Shown in pieces: positions 1-5,743 of a stretch of 5,874 nucleotides of DNA. The DNA is from an uncultured Centipeda sp. GTDB taxonomy: Bacteria; Bacillota; Negativicutes; Selenomonadales; Selenomonadaceae. Position 1 is the first letter of the stretch. Each line of letters begins with the position of its first letter. The translations under genes were made by a program, and so were the position numbers. The stretch lies in NCBI GenBank assembly GCA_937925565.1, contig CALALM010000457.1:1-5874 (forward strand), written 5' to 3'. The notes under the pieces were generated by a model that did no database searches, was not told the origin of the DNA, and worked only from the letters and a program-made list of their open reading frames with translations.

Positions 1-241
1 GCCGATGAAACGCCTCGTCAAGCGCGATGATGGAGCGCGCCGTCTCGAGGTATATCCTCCCGATGGCGGTCGGCGTGAGATGTGTGCCGCCGCGGTCAAA
101 GAGCGGCGCGCCGATTTTCTTCTCCTGCGCGGCAAGCAGCTGAGAGAGCGACGGCTGGGACACATAGAGTTTTTTCGCGGCAAGCGAGAGCGTCCCCTCC
201 TCGGCAATCTTTAGGATGTAGTGAAACTGGCGGAACTCCAT
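1..241 (-). CDS. LysR-family transcriptional regulator, N-terminal part (runs off left edge)
   Basis: The sequence shows 80 complete codons from an ATG at 241-239, open to the window edge. The protein begins MEFRQFHYILKIAEEGTLSL and carries a typical LysR winged helix-turn-helix: the core lies near residues 17-38 (AAKKLYVSQPSLSQLL), followed by a GAPLFDR wing segment (44-50) and the LTPTAIG stretch (55-61) leading into the linker helix. LysR proteins are usually about 290-310 residues, so the whole effector-binding domain lies outside the window. The start is supported by a GAGGTG Shine-Dalgarno site at 247-252, five bases upstream. The gene is divergent from ttdAB with a 174-bp spacer, the classic arrangement for a LysR protein that controls its neighbour. 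By context it probably activates ttdAB in response to the substrate. It plays the role of E. coli TtdR, but its N-terminus does not look close to TtdR, so I give no symbol. Family certain; target inferred. Confidence 0.93.
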   Translation of the reverse strand, partial: MEFRQFHYILKIAEEGTLSLAAKKLYVSQPSLSQLLAAQEKKIGAPLFDRGGTHLTPTAIGRIYLETARSIIALDEAFHR

Positions 242-266
242 ATGCACACCTCATTATAACTATTTT

Positions 267-283
267 CCTATAAATACAATAGG
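267..283. promoter_or_regulatory. Candidate LysR-type operator (T-N11-A box, CCTAT-N7-ATAGG)
   Basis: A perfect 5-bp dyad, CCTAT and ATAGG separated by seven bases, contains the T-N11-A spacing (T269, A281) known for LysR-type operators. The half-site ATAGGA recurs at 302-307, 23 bp further on and on the same face within about two helical turns. The dyad is centred about 55 bp upstream of the predicted ttdA transcript start. This matches the usual LysR recognition site, and the second half-site falls where the weaker activation site normally lies. Binding by the adjacent regulator is an inference. Confidence 0.5.
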
Positions 284-294
284 ATTTTACGTAT

Positions 295-323
295 TCGACT
301 TATAGGACAGGATAACGTATAAT
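295..323 (+). promoter_or_regulatory. Candidate sigma-A promoter of ttdAB
   Basis: A perfect TATAAT -10 lies at 318-323 with a TCGACT -35-like hexamer (four of six matches to TTGACA) at 295-300, spaced 17 bp. Transcription would start near 330, giving a leader of about 86 nt before ttdA. The weak -35 is what one expects of a promoter that needs an activator, consistent with the LysR box just upstream. Confidence 0.55.
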
Positions 324-326
324 CAA
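299..326 (-). promoter_or_regulatory. Candidate promoter of the LysR gene, overlapping the ttdA promoter
   Basis: On the minus strand TTGATT (complement of 321-326) is followed after 16 bp by TATAAG (complement of 299-304). Transcription would start near 292, leaving a leader of about 50 nt. The two hexamers occupy almost the same DNA as the ttdA promoter, so polymerase could hold only one at a time. The T-N11-A dyad at 267-283 would lie just downstream of this start, suited to autorepression. Confidence 0.35.
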
Positions 327-401
327 TCATAAGTAAAGGGGATAAGCAGCGTCCCTGAATAAAACGGCGGCACGGCGCCGCAAATAATCATGTGTATGAT
401 G

Positions 402-409
402 AGGGGGAG
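402..409 (+). promoter_or_regulatory. Shine-Dalgarno site that fixes the ttdA start
   Basis: AGGGGGAG is followed by six bases and the ATG at 416. The in-frame ATG at 392 lies upstream of this site and has no purine-rich sequence before it. An extension to 392 would also add eight residues not expected at the family N-terminus. The start at 416 is therefore preferred. Confidence 0.8.
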
Positions 410-415
410 ATTTCT

Positions 416-1315
416 ATGACGAAGGCCGAGGTCTCTGAGCGCATGACCGATGTGCTCGCAAAGTTTGTTGCGTACACGGGGAAGCGGCTGCCGGACGATG
501 TGCGCGCAAAGATCGCGGAGCTTGCCGCCGAGGAGGACGCACCTCTGGCGAAGTCCATCTACGAGACGATGGCGAAGAATCAGGAGCTCGCGGTGAAGCT
601 GAACCGTCCGAGCTGTCAGGACACGGGAGCGGCGCAGTTTTTCCTGCGATGCGGGGCGAACTTCCCCTACATGGGCGAGATGGAGGAGATCCTGTACGCG
701 GCGGTCATGCGGGCGACAGTGGAAGCGCCGCTGCGCCACAATGCCGTGGAGACGTTCGATGAGTACAATACGGGCAAGAATGTCGGCAAACAGATTCCGT
801 CAATTTTTTGGGAAATCGTACCCGACCGCGACGATATCGAGATCCATACGTATATGGCGGGCGGCGGCTGTACTCTGCCGGGCAAGGCGATGGTGCTCAT
901 GCCGGGTGAGGGCTACGAGGGCGTTACGCGTTTCGTTCTCGACGTGATGACGAGCTATGGGCTGAATGCGTGCCCGCCGCTCCTCGTCGGTGTCGGCGTT
1001 GGCACGTCGGTCGAGGTCGCGGCGCTCCACTCGAAGAAGGCGCTCATGCGTCCGATCGGCTCGCACAATCCAAACCCGCGTGCCGCACAGATGGAGCAGC
1101 TGCTCGCTGACGGCATCAACGCGATCGGACTCGGCCCGCAGGGGCTCATGGGCAAGCACTCTGTGCTCGGCGTCAACATCGAGAACAGCGCGCGCCATCC
1201 GTCCGTGATCGGCGTCGCCGTGAATGTCGGCTGCTGGTCGCATCGGCGCGGACACATCATCTTTGACAAGAACCTCGACTATAAGATTCTCTCGCATGCG
1301 GAGGTAGATTTCTGA
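416..1315 (+). CDS. ttdA: L(+)-tartrate dehydratase (class I hydro-lyase), alpha subunit
   Basis: The 299-residue protein forms the Fe-S half of a class I (iron-sulfur) hydro-lyase. With TtdB it would dehydrate L(+)-tartrate to oxaloacetate in the cytoplasm. It matches my memory of E. coli TtdA (about 303 residues) nearly end to end: NRPSCQDTG (63-71), [10 protein letters not shown] (103-112), [10 protein letters not shown] (147-156), GIGPQG-like GLGPQG (238-243) and a C-terminal GCWSHRRG (272-279). Three cysteines fit the 4Fe-4S ligands of the family: C67, C186 (ACPP) and C273; the C67-C186 interval of 119 equals that of FumA C105-C224. D69 and R107 are candidate active-site residues by analogy with class I fumarase. 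The cluster makes oxygen sensitivity likely. It overlaps ttdB by one base and sits opposite a LysR gene, as in E. coli. A two-subunit fumarase is the main alternative; the C-terminal and beta-subunit motifs favour tartrate dehydratase. Confidence 0.88.
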   Translation: MTKAEVSERMTDVLAKFVAYTGKRLPDDVRAKIAELAAEEDAPLAKSIYETMAKNQELAVKLNRPSCQDTGAAQFFLRCGANFPYMGEMEEILYAAVMRATVEAPLRHNAVETFDEYNTGKNVGKQIPSIFWEIVPDRDDIEIHTYMAGGGCTLPGKAMVLMPGEGYEGVTRFVLDVMTSYGLNACPPLLVGVGVGTSVEVAALHSKKALMRPIGSHNPNPRAAQMEQLLADGINAIGLGPQGLMGKHSVLGVNIENSARHPSVIGVAVNVGCWSHRRGHIIFDKNLDYKILSHAEVDF

Positions 1316-1926
1316 TGGAGAAGAAAGTTCTGACAACCCCGATTCAGCCCGAAGATATCGCAGACATCAACGTGGGCGATGTGATCTACCTCACGGGATA
1401 TTTAACGACGTGTCGTGATGTGGCGCACCGCCGCGTTATTGAGGAGGGGAGGAAGCTCCCCGTTGACGTAAAGGACGGTGCAATCCTCCATGCGGGGCCG
1501 ATCATTCGAAAGCACGGCGAGGGAACATACGAGATGGTCACGGTCGGCCCTACGACCAGCATGCGCATGGAGAAGTTCGAGGAAGCATTCATCGCTGAGA
1601 CAGGTGTGCGGCTGATCATCGGCAAGGGCGGCATGGGAGACGGTACGATGCGCGGCTGCCGCGCCCACAAGGCGCTCCATTGTGTCTTTCCCGCAGGCTG
1701 CGCTGTCGTCGCCGCCGCGTGCGTCGAGGAGATTGTCGATGCGAATTGGCTCGACCTCGGCATGCCGGAGACACTCTGGACGTGCAAGGTGAAGGAGTTT
1801 GGCCCTCTCATCGTCTCCATCGACAGCCACGGGCGCAACATCTTCGAGGAGAACAAGGTGATCTTCAACGAACGTAAGGAAAAAGCGTGCGCGGAGATCT
1901 GCAAGCAGGTTGGGTTTATTAAGTAA
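1315..1926 (+). CDS. ttdB: L(+)-tartrate dehydratase, beta subunit
   Basis: The 203-residue protein is the partner subunit of TtdA and has the same length as E. coli TtdB (about 201). It supplies substrate-binding residues of the class I hydro-lyase. Motifs seen are LTTPIQPED (6-14), VGDVIYLTG (20-28), [10 protein letters not shown] (31-40), HAGPIIRK (59-66), VGPTTSMRM (77-85), IIGKGGMG (101-108), FPAGCAV (125-131) and [10 protein letters not shown] (161-170), ending in FIK. The SMRM after GPTT is the E. coli TtdB form; FumA-type fumarases have AGRM there, which is my best reason for calling tartrate dehydratase. T81 and K104 fall in the motifs that hold catalytic Thr and Lys in class I fumarases. 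The start codon overlaps the ttdA stop (TGATG), with GGAGG at 1300-1304, so translation is probably coupled. Substrate could still be fumarate or a related dicarboxylate. Confidence 0.88.
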   Translation: MEKKVLTTPIQPEDIADINVGDVIYLTGYLTTCRDVAHRRVIEEGRKLPVDVKDGAILHAGPIIRKHGEGTYEMVTVGPTTSMRMEKFEEAFIAETGVRLIIGKGGMGDGTMRGCRAHKALHCVFPAGCAVVAAACVEEIVDANWLDLGMPETLWTCKVKEFGPLIVSIDSHGRNIFEENKVIFNERKEKACAEICKQVGFIK

Positions 1927-1941
1927 ATACGCATAAAGGAA

Positions 1942-1985
1942 CGGCATCATATCGTTCAATATTGACGATGTGATGCCGCTTTTTT
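1942..1985 (+). terminator. Intrinsic terminator of ttdAB
   Basis: A 14-bp stem (1942-1955 with 1965-1978; one G-U pair) closes a 9-nt loop and is followed by six T residues at 1980-1985. It starts 15 bases after the ttdB stop. Only six bases separate its T tract from the stop codon of the convergent MetE-like gene, so the hairpin may also end that transcript, though the T content on that side (TTCCTTTA) is weak. Confidence 0.9.
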
Positions 1986-1991
1986 ATGGAG

Positions 1992-3104
1992 TTATTTCCA
2001 GACAGATTCCGCGATCTCCTTGATGAAGCGCAGCTTGTTCCACTGTTCTTCTTCCGTCAGGATGTTGCCCTCCTCGGTCGAGGAGAAGCCGCACTGCGGG
2101 CTGAGACAGAGCCGGTCGAGCGGGACGTGTTTTGCCGCCTCGTGGATGCGTGCGACAATATCCTCGCGCTTTTCGAGCTCGCCCGATTTTGAGGTGACAA
2201 GTCCGAGCACGACGCGCTGATCCTTGATGAAATCGAGCGGCGCAAACCCGCCCGCGCGGTCGGAGTCATACTCAAGGAAGAAGCCGTCGACCCTGCAGCC
2301 GCCGAATAGAATCTCCGCGACGGGCTCGTAGCCACCCGAGGAGAACCATGTCGAGCGGAAATTGCCGCGGCAGATGTGCATGGTGATCGTCATGTCCGCA
2401 GGCTTTGCCTCCAGTGCACGGTTGATCATCGCGACGTAGGCGCGCTCGATGCGGTCGAGGTCGAAGCCGCGCGCCTCGTACGCTGCACGCTTCTCCGGGT
2501 CACAGAACTCGCCCCAGGATGTGTCGTCGAGCTGCAGATAGCGGCAGCCTGCCTCGTAGAATGCACGGATTGCCTTCTGATAGGCGAGGGCGATGTCCTC
2601 AAAGAGCGCATCCTCGTTCTCGTAGCGCGGAATCGGGGCGTAGTCCGTGGCGCGTACGCAGCAGATGAGGTGCAACATGCTGGGCGAGGGGATCGTCATC
2701 TTTGCGAGGGCATCCCCTGCGAGATCGTTTAGGAAACGGAAGTGACCGAGAAACGGATGTGCGCCGAAGTCTACCTTGTCCACAATTTTTACTGTCGCCG
2801 CCTTTGGCTGTGCGCCCTTGAACGCGACCGACCAATGCGCAGCACCGATCTCCTCCACGCCGCCGAGTGCCGCAAGAAAGTCGAGGTGCCAGTAGCGGCG
2901 GCGAAATTCACCGTCCGTGACGGCACAGAGCCCGACTTCCTTCTCCTTTGCGACGAGATCGCGGATCGCTGCGTCCTCTGCCTGGCGCAGCTCTTCTGCT
3001 GTGGCATTCCCGTTTGCAAATGCTTCGCGCATTTTCATGAGCGCGGCGGGGCGAAGGAAGCTCCCTACGATATCATAGCGGAATGGTGCCTTTGTATTGT
3101 TCAT
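1992..3104 (-). CDS. Single-domain cobalamin-independent methionine synthase-like protein (MetE C-terminal domain, YxjG/YxjH type)
   Basis: The 370-residue cytoplasmic protein corresponds to only the catalytic C-terminal half of MetE; the N-terminal half found in the roughly 750-residue enzyme is absent. Visible features are VGSFLRP (13-19) and TDGEFRRRYW (63-72) near the homocysteine site, LQLDDTSW (190-197), THE-like TMHICRGNF (241-249), FFLEYD (275-280) and LSPQCGFSS (334-342). H243, C245, E278 and C338 match the four zinc ligands of MetE (His, Cys, Glu, Cys), so the metal site that activates a thiol looks intact. The likely reaction is methyl transfer to homocysteine or a related thiol. 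The donor is unknown: short MetE homologues include YxjG/YxjH of Bacillus and folate-independent methionine synthases. The start is backed by a run of six G at 3112-3117, seven bases upstream. It is monocistronic, convergent with ttdAB. Fold and zinc site are sure; donor and acceptor are not. Confidence 0.85.
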   Translation of the reverse strand: MNNTKAPFRYDIVGSFLRPAALMKMREAFANGNATAEELRQAEDAAIRDLVAKEKEVGLCAVTDGEFRRRYWHLDFLAALGGVEEIGAAHWSVAFKGAQPKAATVKIVDKVDFGAHPFLGHFRFLNDLAGDALAKMTIPSPSMLHLICCVRATDYAPIPRYENEDALFEDIALAYQKAIRAFYEAGCRYLQLDDTSWGEFCDPEKRAAYEARGFDLDRIERAYVAMINRALEAKPADMTITMHICRGNFRSTWFSSGGYEPVAEILFGGCRVDGFFLEYDSDRAGGFAPLDFIKDQRVVLGLVTSKSGELEKREDIVARIHEAAKHVPLDRLCLSPQCGFSSTEEGNILTEEEQWNKLRFIKEIAESVWK

Positions 3105-3140
3105 TGAAATTCCCCCCTGTTGTATTATTGTATTTGCGTT

Positions 3141-3168
3141 ATTATAACATAGAATCCCACTTTGGAAA
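3141..3168 (-). promoter_or_regulatory. Promoter of the MetE-like gene
   Basis: On the minus strand an extended -10, TGT-TATAAT (hexamer = complement of 3141-3146), lies 16 bp downstream of TTTCCA (complement of 3163-3168; four of six to TTGACA). Transcription would start near 3134, only about 30 nt before the start codon. That leader is far too short for an S-box (SAM-I) or T-box riboswitch, which often control methionine genes in Firmicutes. Confidence 0.6.
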
Positions 3169-3194
3169 TGTTTCTCATGTCACAAATACCACAG

Positions 3195-3228
3195 AAAAAG
3201 CAGCTTGCCCGAAAACAAGCTGCTTTTT
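3195..3228 (-). terminator. Intrinsic terminator, probably of the PTS gene (may work both ways)
   Basis: A perfect 13-bp inverted repeat (3195-3207 with 3216-3228) encloses an 8-nt loop; the core AGCAGCTTG is GC-rich and both ends are runs of five A/T, so it has a T tract on either strand. No plus-strand gene lies upstream, whereas the minus-strand PTS gene ends at 3406. It therefore most likely ends the PTS transcript and shields the MetE-like promoter at 3141-3168. The palindromic repeat at 3239-3399 separates it from the PTS stop. Confidence 0.85.
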
Positions 3229-3238
3229 GGCGGAAATA

Positions 3239-3399
3239 GGGAAGCACTGATAAATTCAGCACCATCATCTTGGCGCATCTTTTTTGCCCGTACTGTGTCG
3301 GCAAATCCTCCACATAGCCCTGCTATGCGTCCGGTTTACCTCCTTGTTCGGACGAAAAAATCTACGCCAATCTGAGGGTCTATTTTATCAGCGATTCCT
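3239..3399. repeat. MITE-like imperfect palindrome with terminal inverted repeats
   Basis: The ends are 16-bp inverted repeats: GGGAAGCACTGATAAA at 3239-3254 and, read in complement from 3399 to 3384, AGGAATCGCTGATAAA (13 of 16 identical). The symmetry continues inward: TTGGCG at 3270-3275 pairs with CGCCAA at 3365-3370, T6 at 3279-3284 faces A6 at 3355-3360, and CATAGC at 3313-3318 pairs with GCTATG at 3322-3327 around a 3-base centre. All pairs share a centre near 3320. TA occurs on both flanks (3237-3238 and 3400-3401), possibly extended to TAG, which would be a target duplication. There is no credible reading frame inside. Small size, terminal repeats and lack of coding fit a non-autonomous transposable element; I cannot name its parent family. 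It begins five bases behind the PTS stop codon. Confidence 0.7.
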
Positions 3400-3405
3400 T
3401 AGATA

Positions 3406-5565
3406 TCAGAACCTGGCGACCGGATCGAGCGCCGTGACTTCGCCCGTGGCGGTCATCTCGATGCTTGTGCCCTCGGGCAGTCCTGTGAAGATCACAAGGC
3501 AGGCATCGGATTTCGCATTCTCACGAATGTAGTCGATGTCGAACTCCATGAGCTTGTCGCCCTTCTTCACCTGCTGTCCCGACTCGACAAAGACATTGAA
3601 GCCCTTGCCGCCAAGCGCGACCGTATCCACACCGATGTGGAGCAAATACTCCGTGCCGTCCGCGCTCTTCATGCCGATGGCGTGCTTCGTGTCAAAGACA
3701 AAGACCACCTCACCGTCGTCGGGCGCAAGTACTTCGCCTTTGCTCGGGTAGATGAAGAAGCCGTCGCCCATCATCTTGCTCGCAAACGCCTCGTCGGGCG
3801 CCTCCGTGATCGGATGCACCGTGCCTGTGACGGGGCTGCAAAGTGTGTGTCCCTCGCCTACGGGAGCCGCTGCCTTTGCCTCCGCTGCCGGTTTTTCCTC
3901 GGCGGGCGCTGTGGCAGGCGCATCGTCCTCCGGCTCGACATCGGGGGCTGTCTCAAGATAGGTCTCGAGGTTCGACTTGATGACGGCGACCTGCGGACCG
4001 TAGATGATCTGCACGCCCGTGCCCTTGACGATGACGCCGACCGCGCCCGTCGCCTTGAGCAGTTTTTCATTTACAAGTGAGGAGTCTGCCACGGAGCAGC
4101 GCAGACGCGTTGCGCAGCAGTCGACGGACGTGATGTTGCGCTTGCTGCCGAGCCCGCGCGCGATCGCAGCGCTCTTTGCGTCCCCCGAAGCTCCGTCGGC
4201 GGCAGATCCGCCCGCACCCTCACGTGCCTGATAGTCCGCCTTTGTGAAGAGTTTCGTCTCCTCGTCGTCGTCCTCGCGGCCCGGCGTCTTGAAGTTGAAG
4301 TGCTGAATCATCCAGCGGAAGATGAAATAGTAGAGGAAGAAGTAGATCACGCCGACGGGGATGACGTACATCCAGCTCGTCTTTGCCTCACCCTGCAAAA
4401 TACCGAAGATGAAGAAGTCAAGCAGACCGCCCGAGAACGTAAGTCCCACGGCGATGTTCAGCATGTGCGCGATCATGTATGCTGCGCCCGCGAGTGCGAC
4501 CTGCACGGCGAAAAGTGCGGGAGCCACGAAGAGGAAGGAGAACTCGATCGGCTCCGTGATGCCCGTGAGCATACAGGTGAGCGCCGCCGAGAGCAGAAGT
4601 CCGCGCGCGACCGCCTTTTTCTCAGGACGTGCGCAGTGGTACATTGCGAGTGCCGCGCCCGGCAGACCGAAGATCATAAAGATGAACTCGCCCGAGAAAT
4701 ACCGCGTCGCGTCCGCACTGAAATGCGCGACGTTCGGCGAGGCGAGCTGTGCAAAGAAGATGTTCTGACCGCCTTGGATGAGCTGACCGTCGATCATCAT
4801 CGAGCCGCCGACGCCCGTCTGCCAAAACGGCAGGTAGAAGACGTGGTGCAGACCGAACGGGATGAGTGCACGCTTGACGATGCCGAAGATCAGCGTGCCA
4901 ATGTAGCCCGTACCCGTGACAAGACTGCCAAGGGCGAAAATGCCCTGCTGCGCGAGCGGCCAGAGGAAGTACATCGCGATGCCGACAAAGAGGAAGACAA
5001 CCGTCGAGATGATCGGCACGAAGCGTGAACCGCCGAAGAAGGAGAGTGCATTCGGCAGAACGATCTTGTGATACTTGTTGTGCAGCCACGCCACGCCGAT
5101 CCCGACGATGATGCCGCCGAACACGCCCATCTGGAACGACATGATGCCGCAGGAGGCGGCAATCGTGCCTTCGAGGACCGTCGGTGCGATCGAGCCGTCC
5201 GGCAGGATCTGTCCGCCGATTTTCAGCATCGCGTTGCACGCCGTGTGCATGACGAAGAACGCGATCATCGCCGAGAGTGCCGCGACCTCCTTCTCCGCCT
5301 TTGCCATGCCGATGGCGACACCGACCGCGAAGATGATCGGCAGATTGCCGAAGATCGTGCTACCCGCACTCGCCATGATCGAGAGCAGCGAATGCAGCGC
5401 CGTGCCTGCACCGAGGATGCTGCCGAGCCCGTACGTCTCAATCGTCGTCGGGTTCGTGAACGACGCGCCGATGCCGAGCAGAATACCCGCAATCGGCAGG
5501 ATTGCGACCGGCAGCATAAAGCTGCGCCCGACGCGTTGGAGCACACTAAAGATTTCATCCTTCAT
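3406..5565 (-). CDS. ptsG: PTS permease EIICBA, glucose/maltose family (probably glucose)
   Basis: The 719-residue membrane protein imports and phosphorylates a sugar using the phosphate relay HPr-EIIA-EIIB. Domains run C-B-A as in B. subtilis PtsG. EIIC, about 1-430: hydrophobic segments from LPVAILPIAGILLGIG (18-33) on, FFGGSRFVPII (176-186), IPFGLHH (235-241), FGLPGAALAMYH (299-310), the sugar-site motif TGITEPIEFSF (334-344, E338 likely contacts sugar) and KTPGRED (426-432). EIIB, about 475-540: C484 in DCCATRLR is the phospho-cysteine. A linker rich in Ala, Pro and Glu (541-570) follows. EIIA, 571-719: H628 (TKH) and H643 (LLHIGVDTV), 15 apart as in E. coli Crr H75/H90, with H643 the phospho-acceptor. 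The ATG at 5565 has an AAAGGGG site and starts with the family-typical FSVLQRVGRSFMLPV; an upstream in-frame extension to 5784 is hydrophilic leader and overlaps the promoter. Parts of EIIC (ADATRYFSGEF, YHCARPE) recall MalX, so maltose or another glucoside cannot be excluded. Confidence 0.9.
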   Translation of the reverse strand: MKDEIFSVLQRVGRSFMLPVAILPIAGILLGIGASFTNPTTIETYGLGSILGAGTALHSLLSIMASAGSTIFGNLPIIFAVGVAIGMAKAEKEVAALSAMIAFFVMHTACNAMLKIGGQILPDGSIAPTVLEGTIAASCGIMSFQMGVFGGIIVGIGVAWLHNKYHKIVLPNALSFFGGSRFVPIISTVVFLFVGIAMYFLWPLAQQGIFALGSLVTGTGYIGTLIFGIVKRALIPFGLHHVFYLPFWQTGVGGSMMIDGQLIQGGQNIFFAQLASPNVAHFSADATRYFSGEFIFMIFGLPGAALAMYHCARPEKKAVARGLLLSAALTCMLTGITEPIEFSFLFVAPALFAVQVALAGAAYMIAHMLNIAVGLTFSGGLLDFFIFGILQGEAKTSWMYVIPVGVIYFFLYYFIFRWMIQHFNFKTPGREDDDEETKLFTKADYQAREGAGGSAADGASGDAKSAAIARGLGSKRNITSVDCCATRLRCSVADSSLVNEKLLKATGAVGVIVKGTGVQIIYGPQVAVIKSNLETYLETAPDVEPEDDAPATAPAEEKPAAEAKAAAPVGEGHTLCSPVTGTVHPITEAPDEAFASKMMGDGFFIYPSKGEVLAPDDGEVVFVFDTKHAIGMKSADGTEYLLHIGVDTVALGGKGFNVFVESGQQVKKGDKLMEFDIDYIRENAKSDACLVIFTGLPEGTSIEMTATGEVTALDPVARF

Positions 5566-5572
5566 AACGTAA

Positions 5573-5579
5573 CCCCTTT
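5573..5579 (-). promoter_or_regulatory. Shine-Dalgarno site that fixes the PTS gene start
   Basis: On the minus strand AAAGGGG is followed by seven bases and the ATG at 5565. The other in-frame ATGs upstream (for example at 5628 and 5784) have no such site at the right distance and lie in the leader or the promoter. Confidence 0.75.
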
Positions 5580-5630
5580 CCCCCTCCGCCTTCACCTCTC
5601 TGTACACCCTCCCCTTTGGGCAATACATAC

Positions 5631-5672
5631 AAAAACGGCATCCGAAAGCACCTTGAAACTCTTGCCGATGCC
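5631..5672 (-). terminator. Attenuator-like hairpin in the PTS leader
   Basis: On the minus strand GGCATC (complement of 5667-5672) pairs with GATGCC (complement of 5637-5642). The stem continues past mismatches with one G-C pair and AAG/CTT, around an AG-rich loop of roughly 10-14 nt. GTTTTTG follows (T run = complement of 5631-5635). It lies about 35 nt after the predicted transcript start and about 65 nt before the start codon. A leader terminator is how BglG/SacY/GlcT-type antiterminators control PTS genes. The CAGGCA just at the 5' side of the stem is shared with known antiterminator (RAT) sites, but the TTACTG half of a RAT is not seen. The interrupted stem makes this a moderate call. 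Confidence 0.4.
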
Positions 5673-5687
5673 TGTCGTGATGAAGTG

Positions 5688-5701
5688 CGGAAACGATAAA
5701 A
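5688..5701 (+). promoter_or_regulatory. Weak cre-like site near the PTS transcript start
   Basis: CGGAAACGATAAAA matches the CcpA cre consensus TGWAARCGNTWNCA at about 11 of 14 positions, keeping the central AAACG and T. It would lie at about +6 to +19 of the predicted transcript, a position used for catabolite repression. The outer TG and CA that give a cre its symmetry are partly lost, so chance is quite possible. Confidence 0.2.
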
Positions 5702-5713
5702 TAATACATGATA

Positions 5714-5743
5714 ATTATACCGTAGATGGGGATGGGGTGTAAA
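5714..5743 (-). promoter_or_regulatory. Promoter of the PTS gene
   Basis: On the minus strand TTTACA (complement of 5738-5743; five of six to TTGACA) and a perfect TATAAT (complement of 5714-5719) are 18 bp apart. Transcription would begin near 5707, giving a leader of about 141 nt. A strong constitutive-looking promoter followed by a long leader is consistent with control after initiation. Confidence 0.65.

Noticed and set aside
253..258. Perfect TATAAT on the minus strand just before the LysR gene
   Set aside because: It abuts the Shine-Dalgarno site; a transcript from it would begin inside or after that site, so it cannot be a useful -10 for this gene.
800..1336. Long minus-strand open frame opposite ttdA (also others opposite ttdB, the MetE-like gene and the PTS gene)
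   Set aside because: These lie antisense to well-supported genes in GC-rich DNA, are rich in Arg and His, and have no recognisable motifs or initiation sites.
3125..3313. Minus-strand 62-codon open frame beginning in the palindromic repeat
   Set aside because: It crosses the repeat, the terminator hairpin and the MetE-like promoter, has no Shine-Dalgarno site and shows no known domain.
3239..3399. CRISPR or tRNA/rRNA genes anywhere in the window, including the repeat region
   Set aside because: The repeat is one palindrome, not an array of spaced direct repeats, and I saw no tRNA-like cloverleaf or rRNA sequence.
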